A DNA stretch of 10,128 nucleotides from Conexibacter sp. (GTDB taxonomy: Bacteria > Actinomycetota > Thermoleophilia > Solirubrobacterales > Solirubrobacteraceae): the NCBI GenBank assembly GCA_025964295.1, contig JAOPZD010000320.1, forward strand, positions 1-10,128, written 5' to 3'. Every line of letters begins with the position of its first letter. The first letter of the stretch is position 1. Shown piece by piece: positions 6,956 through 10,128 of this stretch. Both the position numbers and the translations under genes were made by a program. Below the pieces are notes generated by a model. It had not been told where the DNA came from, searched no databases, and saw nothing but the letters and a program-made list of their open reading frames with translations.

Positions 6956-6963
6956 TGGTCGCG

Positions 6964-7566
6964 ATGTCCGCGCCGACCGCCGTCCCTGAGCCCACCACGC
7001 CGCTGCGCCGCCAGCTCGCGGGCGAGGCCGTGGACCGGCGGCCCGCCGCGCTGGACGCGTTCCTGGCGGCGCGGCGGCGCTTCGTCGCCGGCGAGCGGGT
7101 CGACATGACCGCGCTGGCGGCCCAGCTGGGCGTCAACCGCGTCACGCTCTACCGCTGGGTCGGCTCGCGCGAGCAGCTGCTCGTCGAGGTCGTGTGGTCG
7201 CTGGCCCGCAGCACGCTGGACAAGCTGGAGGCGACGCACCGGCGCGGCGCCGGCCGCGTCGTGGCGATCCTGATGGCCTTCCTGGAGGCGACGCTCGCCC
7301 ATCCCGGGATGCAGCGCTGGCTGGCCGAGGAGGGCGAGTCGGCGATGCGGCTGCTCACCCGCCACGAGACCGACTTCCAGCCGCGGCTGATCGCCGCGGT
7401 CGAGGCGCTGCTGGATCCGGCCGACCCCGACCGCCACGAGGTCGCCTACGCGCTGGTCCGCGTGATCGAGTCCTACACCTACCTGGACCTCATCACGGGC
7501 GAGACGCCCGAGGCCGGGCGGGCGCGGCCGATCTTCGCCCGTCTGCTACAAACCCACCGTTTGTAG
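6964..7566 (+). CDS. TetR-family transcriptional regulator, QsdR-like
   Basis: 200 aa. The helix-turn-helix is unusually near residues 34-72: FLAARRRFVAGERVDMTALAAQ, then LGVNRVTLYRWVGSREQLL. The LYRWVGSREQLL recognition segment and the RRxFxxGERVDM lead-in are those I associate with the QsdR subgroup, named for the Rhodococcus erythropolis repressor of a quorum-signal lactonase. The rest (80-195) is a helical ligand-binding domain ending in a Tyr-rich helix (ESYTYLDLITGE). The ATG at 6964 is preferred over the in-frame TTG at 6955 because the latter lies in the -10 box. The stop codon TAG (7564-7566) forms the last three bases of a perfect inverted repeat, and the HMG-CoA reductase gene starts 24 bases later. 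The simplest reading is repression of that gene, possibly relieved by a lactone or acyl-CoA type ligand; the ligand is speculation. Confidence 0.88.
   Translation: MSAPTAVPEPTTPLRRQLAGEAVDRRPAALDAFLAARRRFVAGERVDMTALAAQLGVNRVTLYRWVGSREQLLVEVVWSLARSTLDKLEATHRRGAGRVVAILMAFLEATLAHPGMQRWLAEEGESAMRLLTRHETDFQPRLIAAVEALLDPADPDRHEVAYALVRVIESYTYLDLITGETPEAGRARPIFARLLQTHRL
7546..7566. promoter_or_regulatory. Perfect 8-bp inverted repeat, probable operator upstream of HMG-CoA reductase
   Basis: CTACAAAC (7546-7553) and GTTTGTAG (7559-7566) are exact reverse complements with a 5-base spacer CCACC. The arms are AT-rich for this genome and sit 24 bases before the HMG-CoA reductase start, overlapping the last seven codons of the QsdR-like regulator, including its stop. 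Size, symmetry and place fit a TetR-dimer operator. A rho-independent terminator is less likely because the stem is only half G/C and no T-tract follows. TACAAA in the left arm is a poor -10 candidate; the promoter itself is not clear. Confidence 0.6.
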
Positions 7567-7590
7567 CGCCCACGAGGAGGAGGCACTCGA

Positions 7591-8781
7591 ATGAGCACGA
7601 CCGCCGGCGCGGACCGCACCCCGGTCCCGCGCGACCGCGAGAACGACTACACCCGCGACGCCGCCAAGCTGCGCCAGGACTTCCTGACGCAGCGGTCGGG
7701 CACGCCGCTGGACCACGTCGCCCACTACTCGCTGGACCCAGGCACGCTGCCGGGCAACATCGAGCACTTCACCGGCGTCGCGCAGGTGCCGCTGGGCGTC
7801 GCCGGCCCGCTGCTGGTCAACGGCGAGCACGCCCAGGGCGAGTTCTACGTCCCGATGGCGACGGCCGAGGGCACGCTGGTGGCGTCCTACAACCGCGGGA
7901 TGAAGCTGCTGCACGAGGCCGGCGGGGTCACGACGACGATCGTCGAGGACCACATGCAGCGCGCGCCGTCGTTCATCTTCCCCAGCGCCCGTGAGGCGCG
8001 CGCGTTCGGCGAATGGCTGGTCGAGCGCTTCGACGACATCAAGGCCGTCGCCGAGACGACCACGAAGACCGGCAAGCTCAAGGACATCGAGCAGTACTCG
8101 GCGTCGCGGATCATCTACACGCGGTTCAACTACACCACGGGCGACGCCGCCGGCCAGAACCTGACCGGCAAGGCGACGCAGGCCGCGTGCGACTGGATCA
8201 AGCAGGAGTACCCGGCCATCGAGCAGTACTTCCTGGAGTCGAACTTCGCGACCGACAAGAAGACCTCGCAGGTCAACATGCTGCACACGCGCGGCAAGCG
8301 CGTGGTGGCCGAGGCGACGATCCCCGACGCGCTGCTGCGCTCGGTGATGAAGTCCTCATCGGAGCTGATGTTCCGCGCGCGCCAGGTGAGCAACCTCGGC
8401 GGCTTCATGTCGGGCGTCAACAACAACGGCGCGCACTCGGCCAACGGGATCACGGCGATCTTCATCGCCACCGGCCAGGACGTCGCCAACGTCGCGGAGT
8501 CCAGCGCGGCCTTCGTCCACGCCGAGCTGCGGCCCAACGGCGACTACTACTACTCGATCACGATCCCGTCGCTGATCGTGGCCTCCTACGGCGGCGGCAC
8601 CGGCCTGGCGACCCAGCGCGAGTGCCTCGACCTGCTCGGCTGCTACGGCGACGGCAAGGTCCGCAAGCTCGCCGAGATCATCGCGGCGACCGTGCTGTGC
8701 GGCGAGCTGTCGCTCGGCTCGGCGATCGTGGCCGAGGAATGGGTCAAGGCCCACGACGCCTACGGGCGCAACCGGCCCTAG
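7591..8781 (+). CDS. hmgA: Class I hydroxymethylglutaryl-CoA reductase (NADPH)
   Basis: 396 aa soluble enzyme reducing (S)-HMG-CoA to mevalonate with two NADPH; it lacks the membrane anchor of eukaryotic enzymes. All four catalytic residues of class I enzymes can be placed by motif: E93 in ATAEGTLVAS, K223 in TDKKTSQVN, D297 in GQDVANV, and H388 in VKAHDAYGRN, matching human E559, K691, D767 and H866. Also visible are VPLGVAGPL (66-74), GDAAGQN (184-190, the DAMGMN region) and GGGTGLATQ (334-342). The usual ENVIG segment is replaced by GNIEHF (55-60). The presence of the late His and the TDKK motif argues for class I over class II. A strong Shine-Dalgarno GAGGAGGAGG (7574-7583) lies 7 nt before the ATG, unlike the leaderless-looking regulators upstream. 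A palindromic operator precedes it. No mevalonate kinase, HMG-CoA synthase or isopentenyl isomerase is in view, so mevalonate supply is its chemistry but its pathway here is uncertain. Confidence 0.93.
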   Translation: MSTTAGADRTPVPRDRENDYTRDAAKLRQDFLTQRSGTPLDHVAHYSLDPGTLPGNIEHFTGVAQVPLGVAGPLLVNGEHAQGEFYVPMATAEGTLVASYNRGMKLLHEAGGVTTTIVEDHMQRAPSFIFPSAREARAFGEWLVERFDDIKAVAETTTKTGKLKDIEQYSASRIIYTRFNYTTGDAAGQNLTGKATQAACDWIKQEYPAIEQYFLESNFATDKKTSQVNMLHTRGKRVVAEATIPDALLRSVMKSSSELMFRARQVSNLGGFMSGVNNNGAHSANGITAIFIATGQDVANVAESSAAFVHAELRPNGDYYYSITIPSLIVASYGGGTGLATQRECLDLLGCYGDGKVRKLAEIIAATVLCGELSLGSAIVAEEWVKAHDAYGRNRP

Positions 8782-8787
8782 GCGCCG

Positions 8788-9273
8788 TCAGCGCTCGCGC
8801 AGCACCACGAGCGGGATCTGGCGCTCGGTGCGCCGCTGGTAGTCGCCGTAGGCGGGGTAGAGCTCCAGGAGCGCGGGCCACAGGCGCTCGCGCTCCTGCT
8901 CGTCGGCGACGTGGGCGACGACGGCGCGGCGCTCGCGGCCGACCTCGACGGTCGTCTCCGGCGCGGCGCGCAGGTTGTGGAACCACGCCGGGTTCTGCGG
9001 CGAGCCGCCCCAGGAGGCGACGATCACCAGGTCGTCGCCGTCGGGCAGGTAGAGCAGCGGCGCGACGCGCTCCTCACCGCTCTTTCGCCCGACGTGATGC
9101 AGGAGCAGCACCGGCGCGCGGTCGAACGAGCCGCCCAGCCGGCCCCCGCTAGCCCGGTACGCCCACGTGTTGAGGCCGGTGATCAGGTTCCAGGCCTTGA
9201 ACGCCGCAGAGCCCGGCCTGGGAGGCCGGGCCGCGGAGGTGATCCGGCCGGAGATGCCCTTCGTGCGCGCCAT
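8788..9273 (-). CDS. F420-dependent nitroreductase/quinone-reductase family protein (Ddn-like)
   Basis: 161 aa, the family's usual length (about 130-160). It belongs to the deazaflavin-dependent split beta-barrel group typified by mycobacterial Ddn, which uses reduced F420 to reduce quinones or nitroaromatics. The diagnostic stretch runs from LLLHHVGRKSGEERVAPLLY (56-75; the RKSG element is associated with F420 phosphate binding) through DLVIVASWGG (81-90) to PAWFHNLRAAPETTVEVG (95-112). Residues 1-30 form a basic N-terminal extension, with AFKAWNLITGLNTWAYR possibly an amphipathic helix that holds it to the membrane, as in Ddn. The ATG at 9273 is preceded by GCGATGATGT, a weaker relative of the GCGATAG boxes, and no Shine-Dalgarno. 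A GC-rich inverted repeat (9211-9231) falls early in the gene. It converges on the HMG-CoA reductase with a 6-base gap; a functional link is not evident. The true electron acceptor is unknown. Confidence 0.9.
   Translation of the reverse strand: MARTKGISGRITSAARPPRPGSAAFKAWNLITGLNTWAYRASGGRLGGSFDRAPVLLLHHVGRKSGEERVAPLLYLPDGDDLVIVASWGGSPQNPAWFHNLRAAPETTVEVGRERRAVVAHVADEQERERLWPALLELYPAYGDYQRRTERQIPLVVLRER
9211..9231. repeat. Perfect GC-rich 8-bp inverted repeat inside the F420-type gene
   Basis: GCCCGGCC (9211-9218) and GGCCGGGC (9224-9231) are exact complements around the 5-base spacer TGGGA. It lies about 42-63 nt into the minus-strand gene and encodes RPPRPGS. It could form a strong hairpin in the mRNA near the start, slowing translation, or be a by-product of Pro/Arg/Gly codons at high GC. 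No T-tract follows on either strand, so it is not called a terminator. Confidence 0.4.
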
Positions 9274-9324
9274 GGCCGGACATCATCGCTTCAGACATCC
9301 GTCCACGCGCCGATCACCGTGTGC

Positions 9325-9426
9325 ATGCGTCACATCTGCAACCGCTGCCTGCGCCTGTGGCATCCCCGGCGCGACGAGCAGCGCTCCTCGTGCCCCCGCT
9401 GCGGCGGGGCCCTGCGACCGCACTAG
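9325..9426 (+). CDS. Possible 33-residue zinc-ribbon microprotein
   Basis: The ATG at 9325 opens a 33-residue frame beginning MRHICNRCLRLW. It contains two CxxC knuckles (C5/C8 and C23/C26) separated by 14 residues, a classic four-cysteine zinc-ribbon layout, the second followed by GG as in many rubredoxin-like knuckles. It is rich in Arg and His. It fills the 149-base gap between two minus-strand genes and its stop TAG shares CTAG (9423-9426) with the dapA stop on the other strand. An in-frame GTG at 9319 is an alternative start. Against it: no Shine-Dalgarno or -10 box is evident and the frame is very short. The spaced cysteine pairs are the main support. The function is unknown; small zinc ribbons often bind nucleic acid or partner proteins. 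Confidence 0.45.
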   Translation: MRHICNRCLRLWHPRRDEQRSSCPRCGGALRPH

Positions 9427-10128
9427 GCGGCGCGCGGCACCTGGGCCGCCAGGGCGGCCTGGGCACGTCGTAGCGCAGCGGGCGACGCGGCGGTGAGCGG
9501 CAGGCGGACGTCCGGCGTCGGGATCCGGCCCTCGGCGTGCAGCAGCGCCTTGATGACGGCCGGGCTGGGCTCGGCGAACAGCGCGCCGACGAGCCCCAGC
9601 AGCGCCTCGGCGTGCGCGCGGCCGGTGGCGACGTCGCCCGCGGCGCCCGCCGCGAGCATCGCCACGAAGCGCTCCGTGCACAGGTGCGAGGACGCGGCGA
9701 TCGCGCCGTCGCCGCCCATCAGCATCGTCGGGAAGAGGAAGGCGTCGTCGCCGCCGAGGACCGCGAAGCCGTCGGGCTTGGCGGCCAGGACGGCGAGCGT
9801 GTCGGCGTCCAGCGCGCCGACGGCCTGCTTGAGGCCCGCGACGTTGTCGGTCGCGGCGAGCTCGAGCAGCGCGGCGGCGCCGAGGCCGCGGCCGGTGCGG
9901 TACGGGATGTTGTAGGTGATGAGCGGGACCGGCGAGCGCTCGGCGACGGCCTGGAAGTGCGCGACGATCCCGGCCTCGCTGGGCCGCACGTAGTAGGGCA
10001 CCACGGCCAGCGAGGCGACGACGCCCGGCACGTCGGCCAGGGCCGCGTGGCGGGCGATCGTCGTGCGCGTGTCGTTGGTCCCGGCGCCGACGACGAGGTC
10101 GGCGCCGCGGTCGGCGCAGACCCGCGCG
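9423..10128 (-). CDS. dapA: 4-hydroxy-tetrahydrodipicolinate synthase, 5' end outside window (partial)
   Basis: Condenses pyruvate with aspartate semialdehyde in the first step of the lysine/diaminopimelate branch, in the cytoplasm. 234 C-terminal residues are visible, open to base 10127; about 55-60 N-terminal residues including the TTGE segment lie outside. Aligned by eye to E. coli DapA, the visible motifs are GAGTNDT (for GTGANAT), VPYYVRPS (TPYYNRPS, stacking Tyr), YNIPYRTG (YNVPSRTG, catalytic Tyr and substrate-binding Arg), GLKQAVG (GIKEATG, Schiff-base Lys, codon 9828-9830), LGGDDA and FAEPSPAVIKALL. All catalytic residues in the visible part are present. A GTG at 10031 is an internal codon, not the start, because the family similarity continues upstream. 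Related aldolases (N-acetylneuraminate lyase, keto-deoxy-sugar dehydratases) are possible, but the PYYxRPS and YNxPxRTG pairs favour DapA. No neighbour in view belongs to lysine synthesis. Confidence 0.88.
   Translation of the reverse strand, partial: ARVCADRGADLVVGAGTNDTRTTIARHAALADVPGVVASLAVVPYYVRPSEAGIVAHFQAVAERSPVPLITYNIPYRTGRGLGAAALLELAATDNVAGLKQAVGALDADTLAVLAAKPDGFAVLGGDDAFLFPTMLMGGDGAIAASSHLCTERFVAMLAAGAAGDVATGRAHAEALLGLVGALFAEPSPAVIKALLHAEGRIPTPDVRLPLTAASPAALRRAQAALAAQVPRAA

Noticed and set aside
7546..7566. Inverted repeat as a rho-independent terminator of the QsdR-like gene
   Set aside because: The stem has 50% G/C, no run of T follows, and a strongly translated gene starts 24 bases on; operator is the better reading.
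8782..8787. Possible terminator between the convergent HMG-CoA reductase and F420-type genes
   Set aside because: Only 6 bases lie between the stops; the GGCGCC palindrome is too short and no T-tract follows.
10029..10031. GTG as the start of dapA
   Set aside because: The frame stays open to the window edge, and the upstream residues (GAGTNDT region) match DapA, so the gene begins outside the window.

Overview
The window is about 10 kb of very GC-rich, densely coding DNA with strong G/C third-position bias. No gap between genes exceeds about 150 bases. The codon use, the F420-type oxidoreductase, the two TetR regulators and short-leader genes preceded by a TANNNT -10 box suggest a high-GC actinobacterium. 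The style resembles Thermoleophilia/Solirubrobacterales (Conexibacter/Baekduia-like), but that placement is an inference from style and not from a marker gene. No rRNA, tRNA, CRISPR array, insertion sequence or phage gene was found.

Layout. (1) 5-1003 (+): a ZnT9-like cation diffusion facilitator. (2) 1025-1753 (-): an SDR oxidoreductase. (3) 1802-3322 (+), divergent from it: a secreted protein that appears to join a PHM-like type II copper monooxygenase fold to a C-terminal blue-copper (cupredoxin) domain. (4) 3365-4729 (+): a GT-B family 1 glycosyltransferase. (5) 4672-6201 (-): a type I Baeyer-Villiger monooxygenase (BVMO) whose 3' end overlaps the glycosyltransferase by 58 bp. (6) 6261-6938 (+): an AcrR/TetR regulator divergent from the BVMO, with overlapping back-to-back -10 boxes. 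(7) 6964-7566 (+): a second, QsdR-like TetR regulator. (8) 7591-8781 (+): a class I HMG-CoA reductase. (9) 8788-9273 (-): a Ddn-like F420-dependent nitroreductase-fold protein. (10) 9325-9426 (+): a possible 33-residue zinc ribbon. (11) 9423-10128 (-): the 3' three-quarters of dapA, cut by the window edge.

The centre, about 4.7-8.8 kb, reads as a small regulated metabolic module. A BVMO (ketone to ester or lactone) and an HMG-CoA reductase (HMG-CoA to mevalonate) flank two TetR repressors. One repressor sits on the divergent BVMO promoter. The other ends inside a perfect 8-bp inverted repeat just upstream of the HMG-CoA reductase gene, the best operator candidate in the window. No other mevalonate-pathway gene is visible, so the fate of the mevalonate is open.

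A repeated promoter layout is visible. Four genes (SDR, glycosyltransferase, both TetRs) have a TA-starting -10-like box ending 8-9 nt before the start codon, and three of these boxes lie in the heptamer GCGATAG. This predicts leaderless or nearly leaderless transcripts. The secreted copper protein, BVMO and HMG-CoA reductase instead carry Shine-Dalgarno sequences.
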